A DNA stretch of 64,000 bases from Bacteroidota bacterium (GTDB taxonomy: Bacteria > Bacteroidota > Bacteroidia > Bacteroidales > VadinHA17): assembly GCA_018262715.1 (NCBI GenBank), contig JADFDS010000003.1:37063-101062 (forward strand), read 5' to 3'. Shown in pieces: positions 35,201-44,569 of this stretch. Below the pieces are notes generated by a model that did not search any database, was not told the origin of the DNA, and saw nothing but the letters and a program-made list of their open reading frames with translations. The number at the start of each line of letters is the position of its first letter. Position 1 is the stretch's first letter. A program made the translations under genes and the position numbers.

Positions 35201-35474
35201 GATTGACGGCCAGGCCAGGAAGAGCTTTACCAACAACAGGGTGGACGTGAAGCCCGGCGATATGCTTTATATCTTCACTGACGGCTTTGCCGATCAGTTC
35301 GGCGGGGAGCATGAGAAAAAGTTCAAGACCATAAATATCAGGTCGCTGCTGGCTGAAATCCATATGCTTCCCGTTGAGGAACAGAAGCGCCGTCTCGAAA
35401 AAGCCATCAGGGAGTGGATGGGCGGACTGGCACAGGTGGATGATATCCTGTTTATAGGAACCCGGGTGCCTTAG
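32229..35474 (+). CDS. Periplasmic two-propeller sensor fused to cytoplasmic SpoIIE/PP2C phosphatase
   Basis: This 1081-residue protein starts with a signal or anchor segment. About 13-14 Reg_prop repeats (WxGT-type blades such as DSRGNMWFGTFNGGL) follow to about residue 680, probably two seven-bladed propellers, then a Y_Y_Y domain (about 690-775), one membrane helix (about 780-800) and a coiled coil (about 805-840). The SpoIIE phosphatase domain runs to the end with metal ligands Asp873 (SGDFYW), Asp890 (DCTGHGVPG) and Asp1018 (TDGFAD). The periplasmic part matches hybrid two-component sensors, but the output is Ser/Thr dephosphorylation instead of a histidine kinase. Its partner is the caspase-like protein encoded just upstream. 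Ligand and phosphoprotein target are unknown. Confidence 0.9.
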   Translation: MRGRGSNSGKYSITVLALLLLSQLILPPRLYSQTFYFEQYGSKEGLSASKVYTIIQDANEFIWLGTGSGVTRFDGLRFENFSTSDSLSPGGVKSICEDSRGRLWLGHIGGGVSIIEDNIIRRASFSPSIFIGVDSARISDPLRPINSLTGDVTGITEYDGSIWVSTSLGGALRLDMPERGVSLMTGQQYVGRQGLSNDAFGLYADHRENLYCITDMGIKKYDHASDRFIPFNPEGLTRYFLTTTIFEDSRGNMWFGTFNGGLYRQNGETGEMGFFDTRNGLWGNFVSYILEDYRGNIWVASMEDWESRGGITVFSPEGTVVYNSTNGLPALHILCMIEDKEKNILIADRDAGLFIYKGDHFASFMAPQFMPSNDVFTLAQDHTGRYWFGTGRGLSLYNPALKEEDRIKLSGFPPSLEGTQISIIRPDNEGHVWIATAGDEVYRYDIYEKNFRYDLDLNASLRSLRIAAMTTDLRDNLWIGTDRALIMWNPQLKQSTTYTQINGLTGNNITALFCDSRGLLWIGTEERNGLTRFNPGNNTFTPLTFRSDVHPTAITETPDGMIWVGTIDGLYSLSNDTVKKKLTEAEGLLMNSINLLQPDRSGNLFIGTNLGLNRYDSNTGRISSFTEKSGFTGIETRPNASFADDMGDLWFGTSNGAMRLSPSMLPPVVTEPATHIWRTLVNYEVFPMHDGIRLLHTQNRIIFDFLSICLVNPGAVRYQFMLEGADKDWITTDQNRAAYSSLSPGKYTFLVRASNNYGYWNEVPAKLSFSIRGPVYMTSWFIILCITALVAGIYLFISLRERTLRREKEHLEQKVEERTAEVVSKSLELEEKNRDTTASIRYAERIQAAMLPPENFFNDTFVLFMPRDIVSGDFYWMHDSGFKQYIAAVDCTGHGVPGAFMSIIGHNSLNKIVRESGITKPSDILDHLNIEVVHALLQRSEKAVRDGMDISVISYDILEHTVEYAGAYQPLYHVRDGKVTIYRGDRFPIGMIDGQARKSFTNNRVDVKPGDMLYIFTDGFADQFGGEHEKKFKTINIRSLLAEIHMLPVEEQKRRLEKAIREWMGGLAQVDDILFIGTRVP

Positions 35475-35512
35475 ATCGGGTCAGCCCTGCAGATACGTTC
35501 AATGACTCCGGT

Positions 35513-36088
35513 TCAGATCCTGGCAATCACCTTCGGGTCTGCATGCCACCCTGTGTAATTGACAATGGCCGGCACAACCTCTTCGGCAGTGGTGACTATC
35601 TGCCAGATATCCCTGTGTTCCAGCCTCATGAAGTGACCCCTGACCATGTGGTCAAAGAACTCGATGAGGTGGTCATAGAAGCCGTTGACATTAATGATTA
35701 CAATAGGTTTATTGAACTGACCGAGCTGCTTCAGTGTGATCACCTCGGTGAGTTCTTCCAGTGTGCCCACGCCACCCGGAAGTGCCACGGCAGCATCGGA
35801 CATGGCAAAGATGGTCTTCTTCCTCTCTGACATGTCAGGGGTGACGATCATATCACTTACACCGCTGTGACCCCATCCCTCATCCATCATGAAACCCGGG
35901 ATGACACCGGTGACCGAACCGCCATGAGCCATCAGCGAATCGGCAAAGATCCCCATCAGTCCTATGCCGCCTCCGCCGAACACGGCATGTACCCGGTGCC
36001 CGGCAAATGCCACGCCCAGTTCTTCGGCAGCCTTCATGTAGGCAGCGTCAATACGGCTGCTGGAGGCTGCAAATACACATACCTTCAT
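35513..36088 (-). CDS. LOG-family (TIGR00730) nucleotide phosphoribohydrolase
   Basis: This 191-residue Rossmann-type protein carries FGGGGIGLMG and the signature PGGVGTLEELTEV. LOG proteins release bases from nucleoside 5'-monophosphates (cytokinin-activating in plants); the bacterial substrate is usually unproven. The ATG at 36088 (MKVCVFAASSS) is chosen over a longer start at 36160 that would overlap trxA. It is the third gene of a dnaE-trxA-LOG run, 7 bp after trxA. Confidence 0.9.
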   Translation of the reverse strand: MKVCVFAASSSRIDAAYMKAAEELGVAFAGHRVHAVFGGGGIGLMGIFADSLMAHGGSVTGVIPGFMMDEGWGHSGVSDMIVTPDMSERKKTIFAMSDAAVALPGGVGTLEELTEVITLKQLGQFNKPIVIINVNGFYDHLIEFFDHMVRGHFMRLEHRDIWQIVTTAEEVVPAIVNYTGWHADPKVIARI

Positions 36089-36095
36089 ACTGTTA

Positions 36096-36413
36096 TCAGA
36101 GCAGGGGAGTGAGTTTGGCCTCGAAGGCGGAGCGTGCAGCGGCGCCCACCTGCTTGTCAACCACCTCGCCGTTCTTGAAATAAAGCACCGTCGGGATATT
36201 TCTTATCATGAAGCGGCGGGCAACATCCGGTGAACTGTCAACGTCACACTTAACGACCAGCGCCTTCTCCCTGTAAGCCTCTGCTATCTGTTCAATGTAC
36301 GGAGCTATCATTCTGCAGGGTCCGCACCATTCAGCCCAGAAATCAACAATAACCGGTTTGTCTGACTTCAATACAACTTCATCAAAATTGCTGTCGTTAA
36401 CTTGTTGTGCCAT
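36096..36413 (-). CDS. trxA: Thioredoxin
   Basis: This 105-residue cytoplasmic thioredoxin has WAEWCGPCRMIAP (active-site cysteines intact) and the cis-proline NIPTVLYF. No export signal is present. The ATG at 36413 (MAQQVND) gives the normal length; an upstream start at 36452 would add 13 residues without support. It has its own -7 box that overlaps the spacer after dnaE. Confidence 0.95.
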   Translation of the reverse strand: MAQQVNDSNFDEVVLKSDKPVIVDFWAEWCGPCRMIAPYIEQIAEAYREKALVVKCDVDSSPDVARRFMIRNIPTVLYFKNGEVVDKQVGAAARSAFEAKLTPLL

Positions 36414-36449
36414 AATGTTATATGTTTCTTTAATTGCTATTTCCAGTTC

Positions 36450-36457
36450 CAAAGATA
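36450..36457 (-). promoter_or_regulatory. Putative -7 promoter box of trxA (TATCTTTG, minus strand)
   Basis: Exact TAnnTTTG match in the gap after dnaE, 36 bp before the trxA ATG, so trxA and the LOG gene can be transcribed without dnaE. Confidence 0.5.
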
Positions 36458-36458
36458 C

Positions 36459-39400
36459 CTAATTTACTTTAAACCCGAGTTCGGGATTATCTTCAAGCCA
36501 TCCGATAAGTTCATCGGTGATACCTGCCTTTATGCTTCGCGAGAAGAGCGGGATTGTAATCCTTTCGTCATGGTCAATCAACAGGAATTTAAGGGATTTG
36601 TTCCCCGGGTTTTCCGAAATAACTGACTTCAGGTTTTTAATGAATTCGGGATTAACCAGTTCCGGTTTAAGTTTTATTGTAATTGAAGTTATCAGGTCTT
36701 CCCTGACGGCTGTCAGAAGGTGGATCTCCTTTATTTTGAATTCAAGTTCCTCGGGATTGAAATGTCTTCCCTGCACCCTTCCCTTTACAAGGAGCTGGTA
36801 GTCATTCCTGAAGTAGTTGCTGAAGGAAACATAATCCTTGTCGAACAGCAGGAAGGAGAACGAATCAGTATAATCCTGCAGGGTGAATCCCCCGAAGGGT
36901 TTGCCGTTCCTGGTCACCCCGCTGCGGGTGTCACTCACGATACCGGCGACGCAGACATCACGGTTGGCGAACTCACTCAGGTTCTGAAGGTCGGTCAGGT
37001 TTGCATTGCAGAATGTGCTGATCTCAAGTTTGAAATCATCAAGAGGGTGTGATGAGAGGTAGATGCCGATAACCTCCTTCTCCTTGTTCAGTCTTTCAAG
37101 CTTGGACCAGTCGGGGCATGGTGCCGGTTCGGGGCGCACCAGGTCAAATCCGCCGGTGTCGCCGAAGAGAGACTGCTGGGTGCTGTTCCTGATGTTCTTG
37201 ACGTTGTTGCCGTAACGGATAAGGCTTTCGAGGAAGCTGGAGCCTTTGCCGTCAGCGGCGAAGTACTGGGCCCTGGTCATTCCCGGCAGCCCGTCGAGGG
37301 CGCCTGATACCACCATGGCTTCAAGCATTTTCTTGTTGACAGTGTTCAGGTTCACCCTTTCTGCAAGATCATAAATATCTTTGTATGGACCGTTCTTTTC
37401 CCTTTCCTCAATCAGGTGGAGTACTGCATTCTCACCCACACCCTTGATGGCGCCCAGTCCGAACCTGATGTTGCCGTTACGGTTGACGGTAAACTGCAGG
37501 TAGCTCTCATTGACGTCGGGGCCAAGAACTTCTGTTCCCATGCGCCTGGTCTCCTCCATCATGACGGTGATCTTCTTTATGTCACTGATGTTTCGGCTCA
37601 GAACTGCCGCCATGAACTCTGCCGGGTAGTGTGCCTTGAGGTATCCCGTCTGGTAAGCTATCAGAGCATAACAGGTTGAATGTGACTTGTTAAAGGCATA
37701 TTCGGCGAATGATTCCCAGTCTGACCATATTTTATTAATGGTGTTCTGGTCATAGCCATTCATGCGGCAGCCCTCAATGAACTGCTCCTTGAGCCTGTCC
37801 ATGATGTCGCGCTTCTTCTTGCCCATCGCCTTGCGCAGAGAGTCGGCCTGGCCTTTGGAAAAACCTCCGAGTTCCTGTGAGAGAAGCATCACCTGCTCCT
37901 GGTAGACAGTGATGCCGTAGGTCTCCTTCAGGTACTTCTCCATGGCCGGCACCTCGTATGAGATCTTTTCCTTCCCGTGTTTGCGCCTGATGAACTGTGG
38001 TATGTAGTCCATAGGGCCCGGGCGGTAGAGAGCGTTCATGGCGATGAGGTCACCGAATTGGTTTGGTTTCAGCTCACGGAGATACCTCTTCATGCCCACG
38101 GATTCAAACTGGAATACGCCTGTTGTCTCGCCGTTGCTGAAGAGTTCATAGGTGATCCGGTCGTCGAGTTCCAGGGTCTGAAGGTCAATGGTGATGCCTT
38201 TTGACTTTTCTATATTGTCAACGGCATCCTTCATGATCGAAAGGGTTTTCAGACCCAGAAAGTCCATTTTCAGAAGTCCCACCGACTCAACGTGGTTGCC
38301 TTCGTACTGGGTAACATAAAGGTCTGTATCCTTTGCGGTGCAGATGGGTATGTGTTCTGACAGGCTGTCCTTTCCTATGATGATTCCGCAGGCGTGCACA
38401 CCGGTCTGCCTGATGCTTCCCTCGAGCACTTCGGCATACTTCAGTGTCTGGGCCACCAGCGGCTCCTTTGATTCCTTCTCCTTCAGCAGTTCAGGCACTT
38501 CCTCGTATGCCGATGCCAGTGTTGTGCCTGGTCTGTCAGGCACCAGTTTCGTCAGCCTGATGGCTTCCGGCAGGGGCAGCTTCTGCACCCGGGCAACGTC
38601 CCTGATGGCCATCTTGGCGGCCATGGTGCCGAAGGTAATGATATGTGCCACCCGGTCATGACCGTACTTCTCAACCACGTACCTGAGAACCTTCTCACGG
38701 CCGTCTTCGTCGAAGTCGATATCTATGTCAGGCATGGAGATACGGTCAGGATTGAGGAATCTCTCGAAGAGGAGATTATATTTTACGGGGTCTATGTCGG
38801 TTATCCGGAGTGAATATGCAACCACGCTTCCGGCTGCAGAACCTCTCCCGGGACCGACCCATACACCCATCTCGCGGGCAGCCCTCAGGAAATCCTGCAC
38901 TATCAGGAAGTAGCCGGGGAAGCCCATGTTTTTAATTACCGACAGTTCAAAGTCAATGCGTGCCTGTATATCGGGTGTGATGGTGTTCCACCGCTCAGCT
39001 GCCCCTTTCATTGTCAGGTGCCGGAGATACTCGTCCTTGTCGGCAAATTCCCCGGGGATTGTGAATTCCGGCATTATGGGCTCGCTGTTGAGCTTATAGT
39101 TTTCAACTCTGTCCGCGAGTTCCACCGTGTTGCTGACCGCTTCGGGGATATCGGCAAAGATTTCGAGCATCTCTTCTGCGCTCTTCAGGTATTCCTGTTT
39201 GGTGTAACGAAGTCTCTTCTGGTCGTCGATGTCCTTGCCGGTATTCAGGCAGATGAGGCGGTCATGGGCTTCGGCATCGTCCTTCATGATAAAGTGGACG
39301 TCATTCGAGGCGATGATTTTGATGTTGTGTTTTGCAGCCAGCTCACGGTAAGCGGCTATCACCCTTTGCTGCTGGGGGAAGACGGTGACGTCTGATGTCG

Positions 39401-39944
39401 GATCAGTTGTTTCATGGCGCTGTATCTCCAGAAAGTAATCATCGCCGAAAATCTCCCTGTAGGAAAGGATGGATTCCTCCGCTGCGCGTATGTTCCCGGT
39501 CAGTATCTCCTGGGCCGCTTCACCTGCTATGCAGGCGGATGAAGCTATAAGTCCCTCACGGTGTTTGCGGAGAAGCTCCTTGTCAATGCGGGGCTTGTAA
39601 TAGAAGCCTCTTATCCACGCTTCGGAGACCAGCCTGACAAGGTTACGGTAGCCGGTTTTGTTTTTTGCCAGTAATATAAGGTGGTCACCGGAGCGGTCCT
39701 CTACCGATGTCTTGTCTTCAAGGCTTGTCCGGGCCACATAGATCTCGCATCCTATAATGGGCTTTATTGATGCAGCGGTAGCGGCGTCATGGAACTCTTT
39801 CACGCCGAACATATTTCCGTGGTCAGTGATGGCAAGAGCCGTCATTCCCAGTTCCTTAGCCCTGCGGACCAGAGTTTTTACGGCTGATGCCCCGTCAAGA
39901 ATGGAATATTGTGTATGTACGTGTAAATGAACAAATAAAGACAT
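36459..39944 (-). CDS. dnaE: DNA polymerase III alpha subunit
   Basis: This 1161-residue replicative polymerase is of the DnaE1 class. The N-terminal PHP domain starts HLHVHTQYSILDGA. The polymerase core carries GPGRGSAAGSVVAYSLRITD and the catalytic acidic motif MPDIDIDFDEDGRE, plus GKKKRDIMDRLKEQF. The C-terminus has the helix-hairpin-helix and OB-fold regions (about 850-1110). Length and motifs are complete. It is followed by trxA (45 bp) and the LOG gene. Confidence 0.97.
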   Translation of the reverse strand: MSLFVHLHVHTQYSILDGASAVKTLVRRAKELGMTALAITDHGNMFGVKEFHDAATAASIKPIIGCEIYVARTSLEDKTSVEDRSGDHLILLAKNKTGYRNLVRLVSEAWIRGFYYKPRIDKELLRKHREGLIASSACIAGEAAQEILTGNIRAAEESILSYREIFGDDYFLEIQRHETTDPTSDVTVFPQQQRVIAAYRELAAKHNIKIIASNDVHFIMKDDAEAHDRLICLNTGKDIDDQKRLRYTKQEYLKSAEEMLEIFADIPEAVSNTVELADRVENYKLNSEPIMPEFTIPGEFADKDEYLRHLTMKGAAERWNTITPDIQARIDFELSVIKNMGFPGYFLIVQDFLRAAREMGVWVGPGRGSAAGSVVAYSLRITDIDPVKYNLLFERFLNPDRISMPDIDIDFDEDGREKVLRYVVEKYGHDRVAHIITFGTMAAKMAIRDVARVQKLPLPEAIRLTKLVPDRPGTTLASAYEEVPELLKEKESKEPLVAQTLKYAEVLEGSIRQTGVHACGIIIGKDSLSEHIPICTAKDTDLYVTQYEGNHVESVGLLKMDFLGLKTLSIMKDAVDNIEKSKGITIDLQTLELDDRITYELFSNGETTGVFQFESVGMKRYLRELKPNQFGDLIAMNALYRPGPMDYIPQFIRRKHGKEKISYEVPAMEKYLKETYGITVYQEQVMLLSQELGGFSKGQADSLRKAMGKKKRDIMDRLKEQFIEGCRMNGYDQNTINKIWSDWESFAEYAFNKSHSTCYALIAYQTGYLKAHYPAEFMAAVLSRNISDIKKITVMMEETRRMGTEVLGPDVNESYLQFTVNRNGNIRFGLGAIKGVGENAVLHLIEEREKNGPYKDIYDLAERVNLNTVNKKMLEAMVVSGALDGLPGMTRAQYFAADGKGSSFLESLIRYGNNVKNIRNSTQQSLFGDTGGFDLVRPEPAPCPDWSKLERLNKEKEVIGIYLSSHPLDDFKLEISTFCNANLTDLQNLSEFANRDVCVAGIVSDTRSGVTRNGKPFGGFTLQDYTDSFSFLLFDKDYVSFSNYFRNDYQLLVKGRVQGRHFNPEELEFKIKEIHLLTAVREDLITSITIKLKPELVNPEFIKNLKSVISENPGNKSLKFLLIDHDERITIPLFSRSIKAGITDELIGWLEDNPELGFKVN

Positions 39945-39982
39945 AAAAACTGATTGTTACCTGATTTTTCCTCGCCTGCTGA

Positions 39983-39990
39983 CAAATTTA
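39983..39990 (-). promoter_or_regulatory. Putative -7 promoter box of dnaE (TAAATTTG, minus strand)
   Basis: The complement reads TAAATTTG, 38 bp upstream of the dnaE ATG at 39944. A TTG on the same strand lies 23 bp further upstream (40014-40016). Confidence 0.5.
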
Positions 39991-40111
39991 AGGAAAATGA
40001 GAATGGTTTTTGACAATTTTGTGATATGGAATTTTTTTTTCTATTACCTTCACGCACTTATTAGGAAACTACAAGTCATCATTTAATTATTTATTAACTA
40101 ATCTAGAAGTT

Positions 40112-43090
40112 ATGAAAAGATTGCTTTCAGTATTTTTCTTGCTTTGTGGATTTCTATTGACTTCTGCTGGACAGCAGAAGACAGTTACCGGAACGGTTAC
40201 TGCTTCCGAGGACAACCTCGGGATACCAGGTGTGACCGTTCAGGTTAAGGGAACCACGTTGGGAGTAGTAACCGACAATGACGGTAAATACTCCATTCAG
40301 GCATCAGAGGGACAGATCCTTGTTTACCGGTTTACGGGCCAGAAGACACAGGAGATCACGGTTGGTGCCGGTAATATTTATGACATTGTCATGTTGCCTG
40401 ATCTTCTGAACCTCGAAGAGGTGATAGTGGTGGCATATGGCGTACAGAAACGCGAGGCCAGCACGGGCTCGGTCGGTGAGGTTAAAAGTTCGGAAATCAA
40501 GAACATTCCGGAAACAAGTATTGAGAAAATGCTTACCGGAAAGGTTGCCGGTGTTCAGGTAACCTCCACATCAGGTCAGCCTGGCGCTTCCTCAGAGATT
40601 CGTATCCGTGGTATCAGCTCGATCAATGCAGGCACTGATCCCCTCTATGTAATAGACGGTATCCCGGTGATGTCAGGTAACCAGAGTTACTTCACCAACA
40701 CCGGTAACGCACTTGCATCACTTAACCCGAATGACGTTGAGTCGATGACGATCCTTAAGGACGCCGCTGCTTCAAGCATCTACGGTTCAAGGGCAGCAAA
40801 CGGGGTCATACTTATCACCACCAAATCAGGTAAATCCGGTGCGACGAAGATTAACTTCCGCGCCTCTTACGGGATGGAACAGCTGGCAAATGATAATGGT
40901 TATCGTCCCATGACTGCAGAGGAATACCTTACATATCAGAGACTTGCTGTTACAAATGCCGGCGGTAATCCGGATGATCCTACCAAGCCAGCCTTTTATT
41001 TCCCCTTGTCATTGCTTAATGGCCCGATAACGGACTGGAAAAAGGAGCTTACCAGGACCGGCAACATTTACTCTGCAGAGATAAGCGCAGAGGGAGGATC
41101 AGAAAAAACATCCAACTTCTTCTCCCTCGTTTATGATGATCACCAGGGTATAGTTTACGGATCTGATTACAAGAAGTATGCAGTGCGTTCCAACATTGAC
41201 CATAAGATCAGCAATAAACTGAAGCTGGGGACACGCATAAACGGAGCATACTCCAAGTCAAATGACATCGCAATGCAGAGCCTGTATTATGTAAACCCCC
41301 TGTTTGCAATGATGAGCATCAAGCCTTTTACCCCTCTTTATAATGAAGATGGCTCGTACAATCTTAACATCCCTGAGAATAGCTATGCCAACCCAAGGGC
41401 TACGGCTGAATATGATCCGCAGTGGGAGAAACAGTACAAGCTAAACGGCAATGCATACCTTGAATATAACATTATCAAGGGGCTCACGGCAAAAACCACA
41501 AATGGCATAGAGCTGACCGACGGTGAAGGCATGAGACTCTGGACCCCGGAGGCCAATTACGGTTATGAAACCGGAATTCTGCAGGTCTCCAGAACCAAGT
41601 ACCTTTTGCTGACAACTTCCAATACACTTAATTTCAATAAGGAATTCAGTCAGCACTCTCTTTCACTGGTTGCAGGTCAGGAGGCTTCAAGATTTGACTA
41701 CAACGAATATTACATCTATTCTCCCGGGGTTGATCGCAACATACCATTCCCCAATACTGCTACCGCTGAGGATGACGACGCTGACTATTATGAATCAGCC
41801 TATTCAATCCTCTCGTTCTTTGGCGTTGCAAACTACAATTTCAACAGCAAGTATTATCTGCAGGCAAGCCTCAGGACAGACGGTTCATCTCGGTTCGGCG
41901 AGAAGAACAAATGGGGTACCTTCTGGTCAGTGGGCGCTTCCTGGAACATCCATAATGAAAGTTTCATGGAAAACGTTGATTTTATCAATATGCTGAAGCT
42001 CCGTGGCAGCTACGGCATCAGCGGTAACTTCAATATCGGGAACTATGACCAGTATGGTCTTTACACACCTGCTGAATACAACGGCTCATCGGTGATGATT
42101 CCTGATCAGCCGGCCAATCCTGAACTGGGATGGGAAAACAACAGTGAATACAATGCCGGTTTCGATTTTGCATTATTCGACAGAATTACCGGTTCGTTCG
42201 ATGTCTACTCAAGGAAGACAACTGACATGCTACTTGACTACCCGTTGTCATACACATCAGGCTTCTCATCAATCAAGTCAAATATCGGCTCAATCAAGAA
42301 CGCAGGATTTGAGTTTCTGATTGACGGCTCAATTATCGCCGGTAACGATTTCGACTGGAGCGCCGGCTTCAATATTTCCCATAACAAAAGTGAAATACTT
42401 GATCTCGGGAAAGATGAGCAGTTTGTGCCGACAGCAAACACACGCCTGTTACATAAGGTGGGAGAACGTCTGTACAGTTTCTATCTGTATGACTATGCAG
42501 GCGTTAACCCTGCCAATGGTGACGCCATGTGGTACAATGAAGACGGTGAGCTGACCAACATGTATTCAGAAGCCAGAAGAATCATTGCCGGCTCTCCTGA
42601 ACCCAAGCTGACAGGAGGATTCAATACATCAGTATCCTACAAGGGCCTGACCCTGGATGCCAACTTTGAATACAAATATGGCAACCTCATCATGCTGACC
42701 GAAAACAGGTATGCCAATTCCGATGGTTTCAGCTGGCCAAACAACTATGCCAATACTCAGCTTGACTACTGGACAACACCGGGTCAGATTGCACGCAACC
42801 CCAAACCGGTGGCAAATAACGTATCAGCATCAAGCAGTTCTCTCAGCACACGCTGGTTATATGACGGATCCTACCTGAGGGTTAAGAATCTTACCCTTTC
42901 CTATTCTCTGCCCAGGGCAGTCACCTCGAAGCTGAAAATGCAAAACCTCAGGGTTTATGCATCTGCTGTAAACCTTTACACTTTCCATAAGGTCGATTTC
43001 TGGGATCCTGAAAGAGGGGTTGAAGGCAGTGGCGCCGGTATCTATCCCCAGACAAAGAAGATCATAGGTGGGATTGAGGTATCATTTTAA
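40112..43090 (+). CDS. SusC/RagA-type TonB-dependent outer-membrane transporter
   Basis: This 992-residue transporter has a signal peptide (MKRLLSVFFLLCGFLLTSAG) and a carboxypeptidase-regulatory-like domain (about 23-100; IPGVTVQVKGTTLGVVTDNDGKYS). The SusC plug follows (VVVAYGVQKREASTGSV, IRIRGISSINAGTDPLYVIDGIPV, GSRAANGVILITTKSG), then a 22-strand barrel. It imports oligosaccharides or peptides in a complex with the SusD lipoprotein encoded 19 bp downstream. No glycoside hydrolase or sulfatase is nearby and a C10 peptidase follows, so peptide or protein substrates are possible. Substrate not decided. Confidence 0.95.
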   Translation: MKRLLSVFFLLCGFLLTSAGQQKTVTGTVTASEDNLGIPGVTVQVKGTTLGVVTDNDGKYSIQASEGQILVYRFTGQKTQEITVGAGNIYDIVMLPDLLNLEEVIVVAYGVQKREASTGSVGEVKSSEIKNIPETSIEKMLTGKVAGVQVTSTSGQPGASSEIRIRGISSINAGTDPLYVIDGIPVMSGNQSYFTNTGNALASLNPNDVESMTILKDAAASSIYGSRAANGVILITTKSGKSGATKINFRASYGMEQLANDNGYRPMTAEEYLTYQRLAVTNAGGNPDDPTKPAFYFPLSLLNGPITDWKKELTRTGNIYSAEISAEGGSEKTSNFFSLVYDDHQGIVYGSDYKKYAVRSNIDHKISNKLKLGTRINGAYSKSNDIAMQSLYYVNPLFAMMSIKPFTPLYNEDGSYNLNIPENSYANPRATAEYDPQWEKQYKLNGNAYLEYNIIKGLTAKTTNGIELTDGEGMRLWTPEANYGYETGILQVSRTKYLLLTTSNTLNFNKEFSQHSLSLVAGQEASRFDYNEYYIYSPGVDRNIPFPNTATAEDDDADYYESAYSILSFFGVANYNFNSKYYLQASLRTDGSSRFGEKNKWGTFWSVGASWNIHNESFMENVDFINMLKLRGSYGISGNFNIGNYDQYGLYTPAEYNGSSVMIPDQPANPELGWENNSEYNAGFDFALFDRITGSFDVYSRKTTDMLLDYPLSYTSGFSSIKSNIGSIKNAGFEFLIDGSIIAGNDFDWSAGFNISHNKSEILDLGKDEQFVPTANTRLLHKVGERLYSFYLYDYAGVNPANGDAMWYNEDGELTNMYSEARRIIAGSPEPKLTGGFNTSVSYKGLTLDANFEYKYGNLIMLTENRYANSDGFSWPNNYANTQLDYWTTPGQIARNPKPVANNVSASSSSLSTRWLYDGSYLRVKNLTLSYSLPRAVTSKLKMQNLRVYASAVNLYTFHKVDFWDPERGVEGSGAGIYPQTKKIIGGIEVSF

Positions 43091-43109
43091 TCAATAAAAC
43101 GATGATGCT

Positions 43110-44552
43110 ATGAAAACAAGACGATTAATATTATTCCTGGTAGCCATTGCAGTCCTTTTCACAACTGCATGTGAGGATTTCCTTTTGAAGGAGCCCCGGT
43201 TATCGCAATCAAATGAACTGACACTATCTTCCTATGACGGGCTGAACTCAGCCACAGGTGGCGCTTATACAAATTTGTGCGCTACTGGCTGGTATGGTGC
43301 CGGACTGGTAATCACCGCCGATATGAAAGGTGGAAATGCAAAAAGAGGCTCTGTTGTTTCAGGCCGCTATGTAGACGAATATCTATGGAACAACAGACCG
43401 GGTGCAACATCAGGACTCTGGTCAGTGGCGTACTCAACCATCGCCAAGGTAAACAACGTCCTGGAGGTTATCGATGGTGGCTTTGAACAGGTGGGAGTCG
43501 AACAGGCTCAGCTCGACCTGCTGAAGGGAGAATGCCTGTTCCTGAGGGGACTGTCATATTTCGACCTGGCTCGCATGTACTGCCTGCCTTATTCAGCAGG
43601 AACAGACAACCTGGGCGTACCTGTGGTGCTTGTCACCGAGAATGGCTATCCTGCCCGCAACACTGTAGGCGAAACCTATGACAGGGTAGTTACAGACCTT
43701 GAAGATGCCATCGCACTTCTTCCTGTTGCCAACCCGAGAGGCGATGATGGCGCTTACGCAACCAAGGTGGCCGCACAGGCACTCCTTGCAAAAGTCAGCC
43801 TCTATATGGAGAACTGGCAGGATGCTGCCACATATGCTTCCGCCGTTATCGGGAGCACCGGCCTTGAACTCTTCAGCCCCGAAGATTATACCACATATGA
43901 TAATGATGGGTACTGGGGCAGTGGCGGCCCGGGTAAGGAGATCATCTTCCAGGTTGACGGTTCAGAACCCAACACTTATCATGGTTACTGGGAAGCTATG
44001 AGCTATATGATGAACCCGGAAGGTTACGGAGACTGTGCAGCATCAATGGACCTGATCAACCTCTATACAGAAGATGATGTCCGCGCTGACCTGTTCCTCG
44101 AACCTGAAGATTATCCCGGTGAATTCTGGAGCCTTAAGTACCCCGGTCGCCTTGGCGCTATCAGGGAATACAATACTCCTGTTCTGAGACTAGCCGAGAT
44201 GTATCTCATTCGTGCCGAGGCTCTTCTTGAAGGCGCATCAGTCTCTGGTGAAACAGCCCTCAACGATTATAATGCCATCCGCACAAACCGGGGTCTCGCA
44301 GCTGCCACTTCCGTGTCACTCAATGACATCTACGCTGAAAGGAGAAGAGAACTCTGCTTCGAAGGCAACGAACTCTTTGACCTTGCTCGCACCCAGCGCT
44401 CTCTTTCAAGAACCGATTTTACCGGTCTTGTAAACAAGGATGTAGCCTTTGCACCCGGTGGCTCAGCTTTAGTTAACTATATGTGGGCTATGCCAATCCC
44501 GCAGTCAGAGGTTGACGCCAATGTCAACTGCGAACAGAATCCGGGCTATTAA
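43110..44552 (+). CDS. SusD/RagB-family nutrient-binding lipoprotein
   Basis: This 480-residue lipoprotein (signal ending FTTAC) is smaller than typical SusD but keeps its features: CEDFLLKEPRLSQSN, LFLRGLSYFDLARMYCLPY in the TPR-like scaffold, the C-terminal LAEMYLIRAEALL and ERRRELCFEGNELFDLARTQ. It forms the lid over the SusC barrel. It lies between susC (19 bp upstream) and a Calx-beta lipoprotein gene (17 bp downstream). Confidence 0.95.
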   Translation: MKTRRLILFLVAIAVLFTTACEDFLLKEPRLSQSNELTLSSYDGLNSATGGAYTNLCATGWYGAGLVITADMKGGNAKRGSVVSGRYVDEYLWNNRPGATSGLWSVAYSTIAKVNNVLEVIDGGFEQVGVEQAQLDLLKGECLFLRGLSYFDLARMYCLPYSAGTDNLGVPVVLVTENGYPARNTVGETYDRVVTDLEDAIALLPVANPRGDDGAYATKVAAQALLAKVSLYMENWQDAATYASAVIGSTGLELFSPEDYTTYDNDGYWGSGGPGKEIIFQVDGSEPNTYHGYWEAMSYMMNPEGYGDCAASMDLINLYTEDDVRADLFLEPEDYPGEFWSLKYPGRLGAIREYNTPVLRLAEMYLIRAEALLEGASVSGETALNDYNAIRTNRGLAAATSVSLNDIYAERRRELCFEGNELFDLARTQRSLSRTDFTGLVNKDVAFAPGGSALVNYMWAMPIPQSEVDANVNCEQNPGY

Positions 44553-44569
44553 TCCAAAACTCGAATACG

